Assembly: GCF_000701265.1 (NCBI RefSeq)
Contig: NZ_KL370759.1
Span: forward strand, 841,631-905,630
Direction of reading: 5' to 3'
DNA: 64,000 bases
Source: Legionella wadsworthii DSM 21896 = ATCC 33877
GTDB taxonomy: Bacteria > Pseudomonadota > Gammaproteobacteria > Legionellales > Legionellaceae
Shown here: positions 39,122 to 49,447 of the stretch, one piece after another
How the letters are laid out: the number at the start of each line of letters is the position of its first letter
Numbering within the stretch: the stretch's first letter is position 1
Translations under genes and position numbers: made by a program
The notes under the pieces: generated by a model
The model's input: the letters and a program-made list of their open reading frames with translations, nothing else
The model's database searches: none
What the model was told of the DNA's origin: nothing

Positions 39122-39802
39122 TTATGCAACTAAGTAACCTGATTTAGACAAAAATCTTTTATCAGGGAAATAAGCAAAAATTACCGATCCATTTTTAATC
39201 GTATTAATTACAGGCTTCGCTAAGGTTTGAGCAATAGCAGGGCAACCCCATGAGAGTCCGGCTCGGCCTGCCCGTTTTATGAAATCAGGCTCTACATACC
39301 ATGCCCCATGAACTACTACGCGTCGACTTAAGGCATTATCATTAAAGCCCTTATCCAAACCTTGTAAATTGAGAGAATAGCCTTTATGTCCAATGTATGT
39401 ATCTTTGGTAATGTAGGTTCCCAAGCTTGATTGTTTGCTTGATGGGGTGTTTGAGAAATGGTTTGCTTTATTTACTCCAGAGTTTTTGCCGTGTGCCACA
39501 TAGGTATTGTAAAGAAGACGCTCTCTACGAAGATCAAATACCCACATTCGTTGCTTGTTCGAGGGCAAAGAATAATCAATTACTGTAAGTACGGGCTTTT
39601 TAACAGCTCCTTTTTTACTTGCATTATTATATGCGGTGAGAGCAAGTTTTAATACATTTCTATTTAATTGGGGCGCCTTACTACTTAAATGTTGTAATTT
39701 AGTGCCCAAATCTGGCTCTGCTCGCGCCGCAAAAGAAGGAGCGCTTGATGTAATGTTGCTAGTTAAAATTACGGTTGAAATTAGAGTTAATAGAGTATTC
39801 AT
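39122..39802 (-). CDS. Secreted L,D-transpeptidase-like (YkuD-related) protein
   Basis: 226 aa from MNTLLTLISTVIL at 39802, preceded by AAGGAGAGG; a frame from 39844 adds 14 residues before the signal. Signal peptide about 1-26 (PSFA). The catalytic part has YIGHKGYSLNLQGLDKGFND, VVHGAWYVEP and the nucleophile in GLSWGCPAI, matching the murein L,D-transpeptidase catalytic family. It probably acts on peptidoglycan cross-links in the periplasm. Confidence 0.82.
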   Translation of the reverse strand: MNTLLTLISTVILTSNITSSAPSFAARAEPDLGTKLQHLSSKAPQLNRNVLKLALTAYNNASKKGAVKKPVLTVIDYSLPSNKQRMWVFDLRRERLLYNTYVAHGKNSGVNKANHFSNTPSSKQSSLGTYITKDTYIGHKGYSLNLQGLDKGFNDNALSRRVVVHGAWYVEPDFIKRAGRAGLSWGCPAIAQTLAKPVINTIKNGSVIFAYFPDKRFLSKSGYLVA

Positions 39803-40280
39803 ACCTCTCCTTTCTACTTGAAAATCGCTATTATCGTTCTTCAAAAAAATGGTGATTATATTAACAATTCAGGTAATTGTAAAATTAGTAGGGCTTTATT
39901 TATCCATCAGGAAGAATTATTAAACAATGCTTCAGCTTGAATGATTTATAAAAATAAACACTAAAATCAAAGACCTAAAAGGATATAATTAAAAATTCAA
40001 GGGCTTTTATATTATTTTCTCCAAGAATTAAATATATTCAATTAGGTTAATTAAATGGCAGCCAAAGTCTCCAAATTCAGGTATAATAATTAGTATTACA
40101 GCGACAATTGCCTTATTCTTTAGTCAAAAAGATGGAGAGTTCTTTCCATTTTATATCTCTCTAAATTATACTTGGCGTTCGTTTTTAACTCTTTTTACCC
40201 AGCATTTGACCTTGGTACTCCTTTGTGTTTCAAGAAAGAGGGGAAAAAGATTAGTTATAGATTTGATTTCGGAGAGTACT
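39803..40280. other. Divergent intergenic region between the L,D-transpeptidase gene and putA
   Basis: No gene supported. A longer putA frame opens at 40206 but lacks family sequence. TATAAT at 40082-40087 is a possible putA -10 without a clear -35. GGAGAG at 40271-40276 is the putA ribosome binding site. The rest is AT-rich. Confidence 0.4.
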
Positions 40281-43200
40281 ATGCTGGAAAAGCAGATCCT
40301 ACAAATACCTGAAGGAATACGAGCTGCCATTAATCATGCCTATCGTGTTGATGAATTGACGATGATCACTGAGCTTTGTAAACAAGCTTCGTTGGGTCAA
40401 CAGCAATTAACAGATATTAGAAATAATGCGACTAAATTAGTGGAGGCGGTACGTTCTGAACGAAAAAAAAGCACTGGTATTGACTCTTTTTTAACTGAAT
40501 ATGCTTTATCCAGTGATGAAGGTATTGCACTTATGTGCTTGGCTGAGGCACTTTTGCGTGTCCCAGATAGTGCGACAATAGATAATTTAATTAAAGACAA
40601 ATTATCCGCTGGTGATTGGAAAGCGCACAGAGGACAAAGCGAGTCTTTCTTTGTTAATGCAACCACTTGGGCGCTCATGCTTACTGGTAAGATTCTTACC
40701 CCGGAAAAAGCACAAACAACTTTAACTAAATCCTTAATGAAACTGGTTAATCGTAGTAGTGAAGCGGTAGTTAGAAAAGCTGTTGATAAAGCCATGCGGA
40801 TTATGAGCAAACAATTTGTTATGGGGCGAACAATAAAGGAAGCTTTAAGCCGAGCCAAGAAGAAAGAAGCCCAAGGGTATCGATATTCTTATGATATGTT
40901 GGGTGAGGCGGCATTAACTTCTATTGATGCTTCCCGTTATTTTGAAGCGTATAAAGAGGCAATTGAAACAATCGGTAAACAAACTGAAAGAGGTTCGGAC
41001 GTATACAAACGTGCAGGGATATCGATAAAACTCTCTGCATTACATCCTCGTTACAATGAAACACAGCACGAGCGGGTTATGGAAGAGTTGCCACCGAAAT
41101 TGTTAGCTCTTGCTCGTTTAGCCAAGAGTTATGACATTGCTTTAACCATTGATGCTGAAGAGTCGGAGCGTTTGGAATTATCGCTTGATGTCATCGAACG
41201 TGTTTTTAATGATGAAAGCTTAAATGGATGGAACGGATTTGGATTAGCAGTTCAATCCTATCAAAAAAGAGCTTTTTATGTATTGGATTGGGTTGCAGCT
41301 TTGGCGAGAAAAAAGCAACGTCGAATTATGGTTCGTTTGATTAAAGGAGCCTATTGGGATAGTGAAATTAAAAAATCTCAAATGCAAGGTCTCAAAGAAT
41401 ATCCGGTATTTACTCGAAAAGTTTTTACAGATGTCTCTTTCCAGGCTTGTGCGAAAAAAATTCTAACAATGACCGATGCTATTTATCCTCAATTTGCGAC
41501 CCATAATGCCTATTCTGTTGCTATGATTCTAAATATTACCGGAGACTATCGGGATTTTGAATTTCAATGCTTGCATGGGATGGGTCAAGAGCTATATCAA
41601 CAGATAGTACCGGTTGACCGTCTGGGCATTCCTTGTCGTATTTATGCTCCAGTAGGTAGCCATGAAGATTTACTCCCTTATCTAGTACGTCGTTTGCTAG
41701 AAAACGGGGCAAACTCCTCATTTGTCAATCGAATTGTGGATGATAATGCGCCAATAAGCACTTTGGTTGAAGATCCGATTGAAAAGGCCAAACATTTATT
41801 ACACAAGATGAATCATAATATTCCCTTGCCAAAAGATATCTTTCAACCAAGTAGGCTCAACTCCAGAGGCTATGATTTTAGCGATCGCGCAGAACTCGCC
41901 AGCTTACAGGAAAAGATGACGAAAATTAAAATGCAACAATGGACTTCAGGCCCTGTAATTGCTGGAAATTCCATCACTCATAGAGGGGAAAAGCATAGAG
42001 TTGAATCACCCCAACAAATAGAAAATATTGTAGGGACGGTTCAAAATGCTTCCTTGGATGATGTAGAACAAGCATTAATCCAAGCTGAAAAAACTTTCAA
42101 AAGCTGGTCAAAAATTTCAGTCAAGGAAAGAGCGGAATGTATTAATCGCTTTGCCGATTTATTACAGGAAAATGATGCCGAATTCATGACTCTTGCTTGC
42201 TTGGAAGCAGGTAAAACAATGAGCGACGGTATTGCGGAAGTGCGCGAGGCAGTGGATTTTTGTCGATATTATGCCATGCAAGCACAACAAATATTATCGA
42301 CACCATTACGGCTTAGCGGTTATACGGGAGAAATAAATGAATTGAGTTTGCATCCGCGGGGTACAGTATTGTGTATTAGCCCCTGGAATTTCCCGCTAGC
42401 TATTTTTACTGGCCAAATTGTTGCAGCATTGGTCACAGGCAATTGTGTTATTGCAAAACCTGCGGAACAAACCGCGCTTATTGCAGCTTATGCTGTAAAA
42501 TTAATGCATCAGGCAGGCATACCTGCAGGCGCTGTACAATTACTTCCCGGTCCGGGGGAAACCATTGGCGCGGCATTGGTCGAAGACAAACGTGTCAAGG
42601 CAGTTGTATTTACTGGTTCTACAGATACGGCGAATCACATTAATCGTACTCTGGCAACCCGGGGTGGGGAAATTATTCCGTTGATTGCGGAAACTGGCGG
42701 TCAAAATGCGATGATTGTTGACTCGTCAGCATTATTAGAGCAGGTTGTTGTGGATGCAGTAAACTCAGCTTTCGGTAGTGCTGGCCAAAGATGTTCCGCA
42801 TTGCGGGTTTTATTTATACAAGAAGAAGTATATCCAAGAACTATTGAGCTTCTAAAAGGAGCAATGGCTGAACTGGTTGTTGGTGATCCACGCTGGCTTG
42901 TTACGGATGTAGGACCTGTAATCGACGAGGCCGCATTAGCTACCCTAAAAAATCATGTGGAAAGCATGAAGAAGCGCTTCGAAATCATTTATCAATGCCC
43001 ATTGAACGAAACTCTGCAAGATGGATATTTTATGCCTCCAACTGCAATTGCTATAAATCACATCACTGCTTTAGAAAAAGAGGTCTTTGGCCCGATACTT
43101 CATGTCATTCAATTTAAGCGCAAAGATCTGGATAAAGTCATTGAACAAATTAATGGAACTGGTTATGGCCTCACTCTGGGGATTCACAGTCGAATTAATG

Positions 43201-43430
43201 AAACAGTGGAATATATCCGAAGTAAAATTCATGCCGGAAATTGTTACGTAAACCGTAACATGATAGGGGCCGTAGTTGGTTTACAACCTTTTGGTGGAGA
43301 AGGATTATCAGGTACAGGACCAAAAGCTGGAGGACCAAACTATTTAGCCCGACTTTGCCATGAACGTACTTATACGGTTGATACAACAGCTGCAGGTGGA
43401 AATGCAAGTTTAATGTCTTTACCGGATTGA
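40281..43430 (+). CDS. putA: Bifunctional proline dehydrogenase / P5C dehydrogenase PutA
   Basis: 1049-aa enzyme that oxidises proline to glutamate in two steps. Residues about 1-120 are helical and lack a ribbon-helix-helix DNA-binding region, so it is a bifunctional rather than repressor-type PutA. The FAD-dependent PRODH barrel includes YSYDMLGEAALT, GISIKLSALHPRY and VRLIKGAYWDSEIK; the aldehyde dehydrogenase half has PWNFPLAIFTGQ, AETGGQNAMIVD and the nucleophile in GSAGQRCSALR. The start ATG at 40281 follows GGAGAG. Proline and other amino acids are main carbon sources for Legionella. Confidence 0.96.
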   Translation: MLEKQILQIPEGIRAAINHAYRVDELTMITELCKQASLGQQQLTDIRNNATKLVEAVRSERKKSTGIDSFLTEYALSSDEGIALMCLAEALLRVPDSATIDNLIKDKLSAGDWKAHRGQSESFFVNATTWALMLTGKILTPEKAQTTLTKSLMKLVNRSSEAVVRKAVDKAMRIMSKQFVMGRTIKEALSRAKKKEAQGYRYSYDMLGEAALTSIDASRYFEAYKEAIETIGKQTERGSDVYKRAGISIKLSALHPRYNETQHERVMEELPPKLLALARLAKSYDIALTIDAEESERLELSLDVIERVFNDESLNGWNGFGLAVQSYQKRAFYVLDWVAALARKKQRRIMVRLIKGAYWDSEIKKSQMQGLKEYPVFTRKVFTDVSFQACAKKILTMTDAIYPQFATHNAYSVAMILNITGDYRDFEFQCLHGMGQELYQQIVPVDRLGIPCRIYAPVGSHEDLLPYLVRRLLENGANSSFVNRIVDDNAPISTLVEDPIEKAKHLLHKMNHNIPLPKDIFQPSRLNSRGYDFSDRAELASLQEKMTKIKMQQWTSGPVIAGNSITHRGEKHRVESPQQIENIVGTVQNASLDDVEQALIQAEKTFKSWSKISVKERAECINRFADLLQENDAEFMTLACLEAGKTMSDGIAEVREAVDFCRYYAMQAQQILSTPLRLSGYTGEINELSLHPRGTVLCISPWNFPLAIFTGQIVAALVTGNCVIAKPAEQTALIAAYAVKLMHQAGIPAGAVQLLPGPGETIGAALVEDKRVKAVVFTGSTDTANHINRTLATRGGEIIPLIAETGGQNAMIVDSSALLEQVVVDAVNSAFGSAGQRCSALRVLFIQEEVYPRTIELLKGAMAELVVGDPRWLVTDVGPVIDEAALATLKNHVESMKKRFEIIYQCPLNETLQDGYFMPPTAIAINHITALEKEVFGPILHVIQFKRKDLDKVIEQINGTGYGLTLGIHSRINETVEYIRSKIHAGNCYVNRNMIGAVVGLQPFGGEGLSGTGPKAGGPNYLARLCHERTYTVDTTAAGGNASLMSLPD

Positions 43431-43457
43431 TAGTTAACTTAAGCTACTTTCTAGGCA

Positions 43458-43490
43458 CATAGCCTATCGTTGATAGGCTATGGTTTGTGA
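43458..43490 (+). terminator. putA terminator hairpin and following gene-free stretch
   Basis: Perfect 11-bp stem CATAGCCTATC (43458-43468) / GATAGGCTATG (43472-43482) with a 3-base loop, then GTTTGTGATT. The remaining bases to 43913 hold no supported gene: a 65-codon minus-strand frame overlaps this hairpin and lacks a ribosome binding site. Confidence 0.6.
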
Positions 43491-43913
43491 TTACCATGCT
43501 TGTTTGCTGATTCAATTTCACATTATGTAGAGAAAAAGAAATAGAAGTATTTGATGTAAAAAACTTTATAGGGTTGCACAAAATACAAAATTTTTCAATC
43601 AGATGAATAGGGTATGGCTCTTTTACTAAAACGATGTCCAAGATATTTATCCACGACTTAGCACTAATATTTATCTGGGTTTGATTTTAATTTTCAAAGT
43701 CCTATGAATCTGGCTTTTATACCGGAACTTTTTGAATCGACACGTATTAAAGAAGGTTGAATAAATTAGTTTCTATAATTCATCAGAAAAAATGCATTTG
43801 CTATTCAAAACTGGAACGTTCAAACAGCAGTAGCTTTTAATGCGCTGCCCCATTTTTCGCATGAGAACTCTTATGCGGAAAAGGGGGCATTCCCCTGCAT
43901 TTGACATCAAACT

Positions 43914-45284
43914 TTAATGCTTTTTAGACAGCAACCAGGGTACTAATACAAAAATAAATAGCCCGCCAACTAAAAATGATTCAAAAATAAAAACGTTTCC
44001 TACAGGAATTTGTGTGGGAGGTACAAAACCAATAATAATTGCAGCAAGACAACATAATGTTCCTATAATGCATAAGAGCCACATCACAATATTACCACCA
44101 GGAACAGTATACCCCCGAGGATGGTGGGGTTTGCTGTATCGTAATTTTATGGCAGCAGCAAACATAAATACATATACCAATAACGCCATTTGGGCGCATA
44201 AATCACTTAGTAACCAATATGCTGCATTGATGGAATCAAATAAAATAAAGGCAGAGCTTAAAACAGTAAAAATTACAGCTTGAGCAAAAAGAATGGTTGT
44301 TGGAGCACCGTGTTTATTTGTTCTTGCAAATTTTGCCGGTAAAGAACCATCACGAGCTGAGACCATTAATCCTTTAGTAGGACCAATAATCCACGCTGAC
44401 ACGCCACTTAAGCCACCTAAGATTATCAGTACTGCAATAATTGAAGTCATCCAGGACATATGATAAGCATTAAAAAAAACAGCATAGGCATCGATAAGCC
44501 CGGAAACTACGCTTAAGCTATCGTTCGGAACCACAACTACAATGGCTAATGAGCCTAGAGAAAGAGTAGAAATGACTAAAAGAGTTGAGTACAAGAGTGC
44601 CTTAGGGTAATCCCGTTTAGGGTTTTTAACTTCTTCGGCATGGACGGCAGACATTTCCATACCCAGTAAACCAAATAGTACTGCAGCAAAAAGTGACAAG
44701 TTACCTAAAGAACTAAAGTCTGGTAACCAATTTAAGGAATAACCCACCATCATGGGTTTCCCTTTAATCACCCACAGGATAGCTAAAATGATAATGAAGA
44801 GCATAGGGAATATCGTACCTACTGTGGCACCGATGGTACTAACTATACTCGAGATTTTCATGCCAAAACAATTCAACAGGGTGAATACCCAGAATAGAAT
44901 AAGAACGGTGCTTAATAAATAATATTTATTATTCCCCAGTTCAGGTGCTATTAAATATGAGAGGGTCGCTGCAATGAATGCAAGTATTGTAGGATACCAA
45001 ACTACATTGTATATCCATTGCAACCAAATGGTAATAAATGCAGCACGCTTACCAAAGGCTTCACGAACCCACACATAAATTCCTCCTGTTTCAGGGTAGG
45101 CAGTAGCAAGTTCAGCGGCCACTAATGATACAGGTATAAAAAAAGCAAAAGCAGCTAATACATAATAAGAAACCAATGTAAGGCCAAGTTTGGCACTTAT
45201 TGGAAGAGTTCTTAAGCTATCCACAGCAATGACATTAATCATCACTAAAGAAAAAACACTTAGAACCTTTTTGGGTTGATTCAT
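43914..45284 (-). CDS. APC-superfamily amino-acid permease/antiporter (GadC-like)
   Basis: 456-aa integral membrane protein with about 12 hydrophobic segments. Family features: start MNQPKKVLSVFSLVMINVIA, AELATAYPETGGIYVWVREA, FGLLGMEMSAVHAEEVKNP, and IIGPTKGLMVSARDGSLP. It belongs to the glutamate/GABA-antiporter branch of the APC family, which imports one amino acid in exchange for another. The substrate cannot be read from sequence. Stand-alone gene convergent with putA. Confidence 0.85.
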   Translation of the reverse strand: MNQPKKVLSVFSLVMINVIAVDSLRTLPISAKLGLTLVSYYVLAAFAFFIPVSLVAAELATAYPETGGIYVWVREAFGKRAAFITIWLQWIYNVVWYPTILAFIAATLSYLIAPELGNNKYYLLSTVLILFWVFTLLNCFGMKISSIVSTIGATVGTIFPMLFIIILAILWVIKGKPMMVGYSLNWLPDFSSLGNLSLFAAVLFGLLGMEMSAVHAEEVKNPKRDYPKALLYSTLLVISTLSLGSLAIVVVVPNDSLSVVSGLIDAYAVFFNAYHMSWMTSIIAVLIILGGLSGVSAWIIGPTKGLMVSARDGSLPAKFARTNKHGAPTTILFAQAVIFTVLSSAFILFDSINAAYWLLSDLCAQMALLVYVFMFAAAIKLRYSKPHHPRGYTVPGGNIVMWLLCIIGTLCCLAAIIIGFVPPTQIPVGNVFIFESFLVGGLFIFVLVPWLLSKKH

Positions 45285-45426
45285 GATTAATCCTTAACTA
45301 ATCCGGAATAAGCAAACCGCCAATAACTTTGAATACGGAGCAGCATTATTATCATTTCAGGAATTTAATATCAAAGAAGGTTTGGGTGTTAAAACCAAAC
45401 AAACAATAATCTAATTGGATGTTGGT

Positions 45427-45451
45427 TCGGTTGGGTTTAAGACCCAACCGA
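45427..45451 (-). terminator. Hairpin downstream of acnA
   Basis: Perfect 10-bp stem TCGGTTGGGT (45427-45436) / ACCCAACCGA (45442-45451), loop of 5, 18 bases past the acnA stop. No T-run follows on the minus strand; it may stabilise the 3' end as well as terminate. Confidence 0.6.
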
Positions 45452-45469
45452 GAACAACGCTTGTTCATC

Positions 45470-48145
45470 CTAAGCACACAGATTTCTGAGAACGTATTGG
45501 AGAATTCCACCATTCTTATAGTACTCTAATTCGTCAGCGGTATCGATACGGCATAATGCTTGAATCTCTTGTACTTGACCATCAGTATACTCTATTTTGA
45601 TTGGGATCATCGCCCCAGGCTTTAAAGATTCAGATATGTCGATACTCACACGTTCATCCCCTTTAAGTTTAAGAGTATTCCGGTTCATGCCCTCAATAAA
45701 TTGTAATGGCAAAACACCCATGCCGATTAAGTTCGATCGATGGATGCGCTCGAAACTTTCAGTGAGCACTGCTTTAACCCCGAGGAGGTTTGTTCCTTTT
45801 GCCGCCCAATCTCTTGATGATCCGGTGCCATACTCTTTACCGGCTATCACGACAAGATCATGATGGTTTTTCTGATAAAGCATTGCTGCATCATAAATTG
45901 GCATTATTTCATCAGTAGGGATGTAGCGGGTAATTCCACCTTCTTGTCCAGGAGTCATTTCATTACGGATACGAATATTTGCAAAAGTACCCCGCATCAT
46001 GACCTGATGGTTACCGCGTCGTGAACCGTAAGAATTAAATTCTTTTTCATCGACACCTTTCGATTTTAAATACAGGCCCGCTGGAGAATTTGCTTTAATT
46101 GATCCCGCAGGAGAAATATGGTCAGTCGTAATTGAATCCCCAAACAAAGCAAGTATATAAGCTTGCTTTATAGATTTGATTGAATCTGGTTTTGCTTTTA
46201 AATTTTCAAAAAACGGCGGATGCTGAATATAAGTTGAATTTGAATCCCACTCATAGGTTTTGCCAGTACTTGTTTTAATTGCTTGCCAGTGCTCGTCACC
46301 AAGAAATACTTCTGAATATTCTTTACGGAACATTCCCCCGGATACTTTCGATACTTCTGCAGCAATTTCAGCATTAGTAGGCCAAATATCTTTTAAATAT
46401 ACGTCATTGCCTTCTTTATCTTTACCTAAGGACTCTTTGCTTATGTCAGTGGTAGTAGTGCCACATAGAGCATAAGCAACAACTAAAGGCGGAGAAGCCA
46501 ACCAGTTTGCTCTGACCTGAGGATGTACACGACCTTCAAAGTTGCGGTTTCCAGATAAAACAGCGGAGACAACAAGATCGTTATCACTGACTGAGTGCGC
46601 TATAGCATCTGGTAGGGGGCCTGAGTTACCAATGCAGGTGGTGCACCCATAACCCACCAAATTAAAACCTAATTGATCTAAATAAGATTGTAAACCAGCT
46701 TGTTTCAAATAATCGGTTACTACCTTGGAGCCAGGAGCTAAAGAAGATTTAACCCAGGGCTTGCGTTGTAACCCTTTCTCAATAGCCTTTTTGGCTACCA
46801 ATCCTGCTGCCATAAGAACACTGGGGTTTGAAGTATTGGTACAACTGGTAATAGCTGCAATAACAACATGGCCATGTTTCATTTCAAAATCATGGTTTTT
46901 TACGGGGAAAGAATTATTTTTTTCATGCTCTTTACCTGCATCTTTCAGGAAGGAAGCAAATTCAAAGGGTAGGGTACTTAATGTCACTTTGTCCTGAGGT
47001 CGTTTTGGGCCTGCCAGGGAGGGAACAATGGTCTCTAAATCAAGTTCAAGAGTATCAGTAAATACTGGATCTTCATTGTTTCCATCATACCACATTCCCT
47101 GGGCTTTAGCATAAGCCTCTACGAGCTCAATGGTATGTTTATCACGTCCGGTTAATTCCAAATATCGTATGGTTTCTTTATCTATTGGAAAAAATCCACA
47201 AGTCGCACCATATTCTGGCGCCATATTTGAAATTGTTGCACGATCAGCAAGTGGTAGATCATTCAAACCTGGTCCATAAAATTCGACAAACTTACCTACT
47301 ACTCCTTTTTTTCTTAGCATTTGAGTGACTGTAAGGACCAAATCAGTGGCCGTAATGCCCTCCTTCATTTTTCCAATCAATTTAAATCCCACAACTTCTG
47401 GTATTAGCATGGAGACAGGTTGTCCCAACATGGCTGCTTCTGCCTCAATGCCCCCAACACCCCAACCCAGTACTCCCAAACCATTAATCATGGTGGTGTG
47501 TGAGTCTGTTCCAACGAGTGTGTCGGGGTAAGCATATAATTCACCATCAACGGCACTGCTCCATACAGTTTTACCTAAATATTCTAAGTTGACCTGGTGA
47601 CAAATGCCTGTTCCTGGGGGAACAACCTGAAAATTATCAAATGCCTTTTGTCCCCATCGAAGAAACTCATAACGCTCATTATTACGTTCCATTTCAATTT
47701 CAGTGTTTACAGTTAAAGCGTCTTTAGTTCCAAATTTATCTACCATGACAGAATGATCGATAACCAAGTCTACAGGAGATAGAGGCGAAATTTTATCAGG
47801 ATTGCCGCCCATTTTTACAATTGCATCTCGCATCGCTGCCAAATCGACCACAGCGGGAACACCAGTAAAATCCTGCATGAGTACACGAGCAGGTCTGTAA
47901 GCTATTTCATGCTGTGATGTTTTAGTGTGCAACCAGTCTGCAATCGCTTGAATGTCTTTGGTAGTTACCGTATTGTCGTCTTCAAAACGTAATAAATTTT
48001 CAAAAAGAACTTTGAGTGAGTATGGAAGACGGCTAATGCCCTTGAAATTTTTCTGCTCAGCCTCTTTAAGGCTGTAATAATGATAAGTTTTGTCGCCTAC
48101 GTGTAGTTGAGATTTTGTTGATAAGCTGTCACGACCCACTTTCAT
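45470..48145 (-). CDS. acnA: Aconitate hydratase AcnA
   Basis: 891-aa 4Fe-4S aconitase interconverting citrate and isocitrate. Cluster cysteines are in [13 protein letters not shown] and [34 protein letters not shown] and the swivel-domain [17 protein letters not shown] are also present. This type matches the major iron-containing protein described in L. pneumophila. Starts at [14 protein letters not shown] behind AGGAGC. Confidence 0.97.
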   Translation of the reverse strand: MKVGRDSLSTKSQLHVGDKTYHYYSLKEAEQKNFKGISRLPYSLKVLFENLLRFEDDNTVTTKDIQAIADWLHTKTSQHEIAYRPARVLMQDFTGVPAVVDLAAMRDAIVKMGGNPDKISPLSPVDLVIDHSVMVDKFGTKDALTVNTEIEMERNNERYEFLRWGQKAFDNFQVVPPGTGICHQVNLEYLGKTVWSSAVDGELYAYPDTLVGTDSHTTMINGLGVLGWGVGGIEAEAAMLGQPVSMLIPEVVGFKLIGKMKEGITATDLVLTVTQMLRKKGVVGKFVEFYGPGLNDLPLADRATISNMAPEYGATCGFFPIDKETIRYLELTGRDKHTIELVEAYAKAQGMWYDGNNEDPVFTDTLELDLETIVPSLAGPKRPQDKVTLSTLPFEFASFLKDAGKEHEKNNSFPVKNHDFEMKHGHVVIAAITSCTNTSNPSVLMAAGLVAKKAIEKGLQRKPWVKSSLAPGSKVVTDYLKQAGLQSYLDQLGFNLVGYGCTTCIGNSGPLPDAIAHSVSDNDLVVSAVLSGNRNFEGRVHPQVRANWLASPPLVVAYALCGTTTTDISKESLGKDKEGNDVYLKDIWPTNAEIAAEVSKVSGGMFRKEYSEVFLGDEHWQAIKTSTGKTYEWDSNSTYIQHPPFFENLKAKPDSIKSIKQAYILALFGDSITTDHISPAGSIKANSPAGLYLKSKGVDEKEFNSYGSRRGNHQVMMRGTFANIRIRNEMTPGQEGGITRYIPTDEIMPIYDAAMLYQKNHHDLVVIAGKEYGTGSSRDWAAKGTNLLGVKAVLTESFERIHRSNLIGMGVLPLQFIEGMNRNTLKLKGDERVSIDISESLKPGAMIPIKIEYTDGQVQEIQALCRIDTADELEYYKNGGILQYVLRNLCA

Positions 48146-48203
48146 AAGGAGCTCCTGAAAATCAAAAATGGAATGATAGCTTAAATTTAGGAAAATTCCA
48201 TGT

Positions 48204-48227
48204 GTTCTGATGAAATTAGGTCAGAAC
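48204..48227 (-). terminator. Hairpin downstream of the 202-aa membrane-hairpin gene
   Basis: GTTCTGA (48204-48210) / TCAGAAC (48221-48227), 7 bp with a 10-base loop, four bases past the stop of the minus-strand gene. Weak T content follows. Confidence 0.4.
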
Positions 48228-48230
48228 TTT

Positions 48231-48839
48231 TTAGATAATCGTAATAATTTGTCTCTCATTATTTTGAGTTTCATCAAAAAATAAAGATGGATCCATTAAT
48301 TGTGCACCCAATTGAAAAATAGCTTTCTCTTCCTCTTTTTTGGGTAATGTATTCAAGGGATCAGGAGTCATTATTGAGGCTATAGCAGGCGCGAGTAAGG
48401 TGATTCCAATTGGAAGCAAAATTGCACCAATTAAAGGATTAAAAGGAAAAGAAACGAGTGACGCCAAAATGATCGCCGCTCCCAAAATAGATGCAGCCAA
48501 TGACAATTTATGCCGAACAGGCTCTTCAATCACCTCAGTAATTCCTACGGGATAATACTGTTGCTTATGATAAAGATCGATGTAAAACGCCAACTGAGAG
48601 GGACGAGATAAACATGAATGCACCGTATGAGCAAAGCGATGATATTGGGCTAATATTCGTTCCTTTTCAGCCAAGCTTTTATTGATTTCTAAAGCTTTGT
48701 CAAAATCAGCTCTTCGAAGTTGTAACATTTGTAAAAACAAACTCTTTTCATCTTCATCTATATGGTTCAAAAGTTCCTTCACTTTTAGAAATATTTCTAA
48801 AATTGACTCAAGGGTTGGTTTTTGGGAAAAAAGTGCCAT
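48231..48839 (-). CDS. Legionella-type protein with helical N-terminus and membrane hairpin
   Basis: 202-aa protein of unknown function. Residues 1-110 are helical and charged with no signal peptide; two hydrophobic segments (about 112-130 and 134-157) joined by a proline/asparagine turn form a likely membrane hairpin; a short hydrophilic C-terminal tail follows. The layout recalls small Legionella proteins often considered effector candidates. It lies upstream of acnA on the same strand, but the hairpin between them argues against an operon. Confidence 0.6.
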   Translation of the reverse strand: MALFSQKPTLESILEIFLKVKELLNHIDEDEKSLFLQMLQLRRADFDKALEINKSLAEKERILAQYHRFAHTVHSCLSRPSQLAFYIDLYHKQQYYPVGITEVIEEPVRHKLSLAASILGAAIILASLVSFPFNPLIGAILLPIGITLLAPAIASIMTPDPLNTLPKKEEEKAIFQLGAQLMDPSLFFDETQNNERQIITII

Positions 48840-49011
48840 ATTAAATTTTTATAAAATCAATGTGACCGCAGGGTAACATCGTTTCTAATGAGGTAAAATG
48901 GACGGGAGTCTGTTTTACACACCTGAAAAGAATATTAACAAAAACTTAAAAAAGTTAGCATAAAATTATCACTTGAAATTTATTGTTGAAATTTGCGTTT
49001 TATTGTTAGTA

Positions 49012-49045
49012 AATAAAGAAAACCAGGAATTCAATTAATTCCTGG
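49012..49045 (-). terminator. Intrinsic terminator of the Gly/Tyr/His-rich secreted protein gene
   Basis: Read on the minus strand: CCAGGAATT, loop AATTG, AATTCCTGG (49023-49045), then TTTTCTTTATTT. A good terminator 11 bases after the stop. Confidence 0.75.
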
Positions 49046-49055
49046 ATCAATGATA

Positions 49056-49370
49056 TTAATGGCAAATTTTCTTACAACGAATGGCACGACCGCTCCAACG
49101 ATCAATAAGACATTTACTGCGGCAACCATGGCCAATATATCTCCAGCCAGACCAGTAAGCATTTCTGTGGTGCTTTTTATAGTAATATGGAGGGTTTCCA
49201 TGATAATAGCCTGAATGATATCCAATATAGTAAGCAAGTTGTTGGCCTGGAGGATTTGATGCTTGGGTATTAGCCTTTGCAAGTCCGCTGTATAAAAAAC
49301 CCGCAATCAGTGCAAATGATAGAATCACAGTCGGTATTAATTTATAGCTTCGTATGCTCGTTTTTTCCAT
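49056..49370 (-). CDS. Small secreted Gly/Tyr/His-rich protein with C-terminal cysteines
   Basis: 104 aa from MEKTSIRSYKLIPTV at 49370 (a frame from 49385 adds five residues). N-terminal signal or anchor segment to about residue 33, then AYYIGYHSGYYHGNPPYYYK, rich in Tyr, Gly and His, and a basic tail with four cysteines in C-x3-C and C-x3-C pairs (GHGCRSKC and RCKKIC). The composition suggests an extracytoplasmic metal- or surface-binding protein; no family recognised. Its own terminator and lack of partners suggest a monocistronic gene. Confidence 0.6.
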   Translation of the reverse strand: MEKTSIRSYKLIPTVILSFALIAGFLYSGLAKANTQASNPPGQQLAYYIGYHSGYYHGNPPYYYKKHHRNAYWSGWRYIGHGCRSKCLIDRWSGRAIRCKKICH

Positions 49371-49447
49371 GATGCAACCCCACATTTATGTTGTTACATT
49401 AAAGATTATAGATTATAAATAATTTTCTTAACAATTTTGGACTCATA

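Noticed and set aside
43444..43641. 65-codon minus-strand ORF after putA
   Set aside because: Overlaps the putA terminator hairpin, has no ribosome binding site and no recognisable protein features.
45421..45451. tRNA-like GGTTCGGTT motif
   Set aside because: It is part of a simple hairpin after acnA; no acceptor stem or cloverleaf could be drawn.
49031..49306. 91-codon minus-strand ORF overlapping the Gly/Tyr/His-rich gene
   Set aside because: Alternative frame of the same region; it runs into the terminator hairpin and lacks a signal peptide, whereas the chosen frame has one and ends just before the hairpin.
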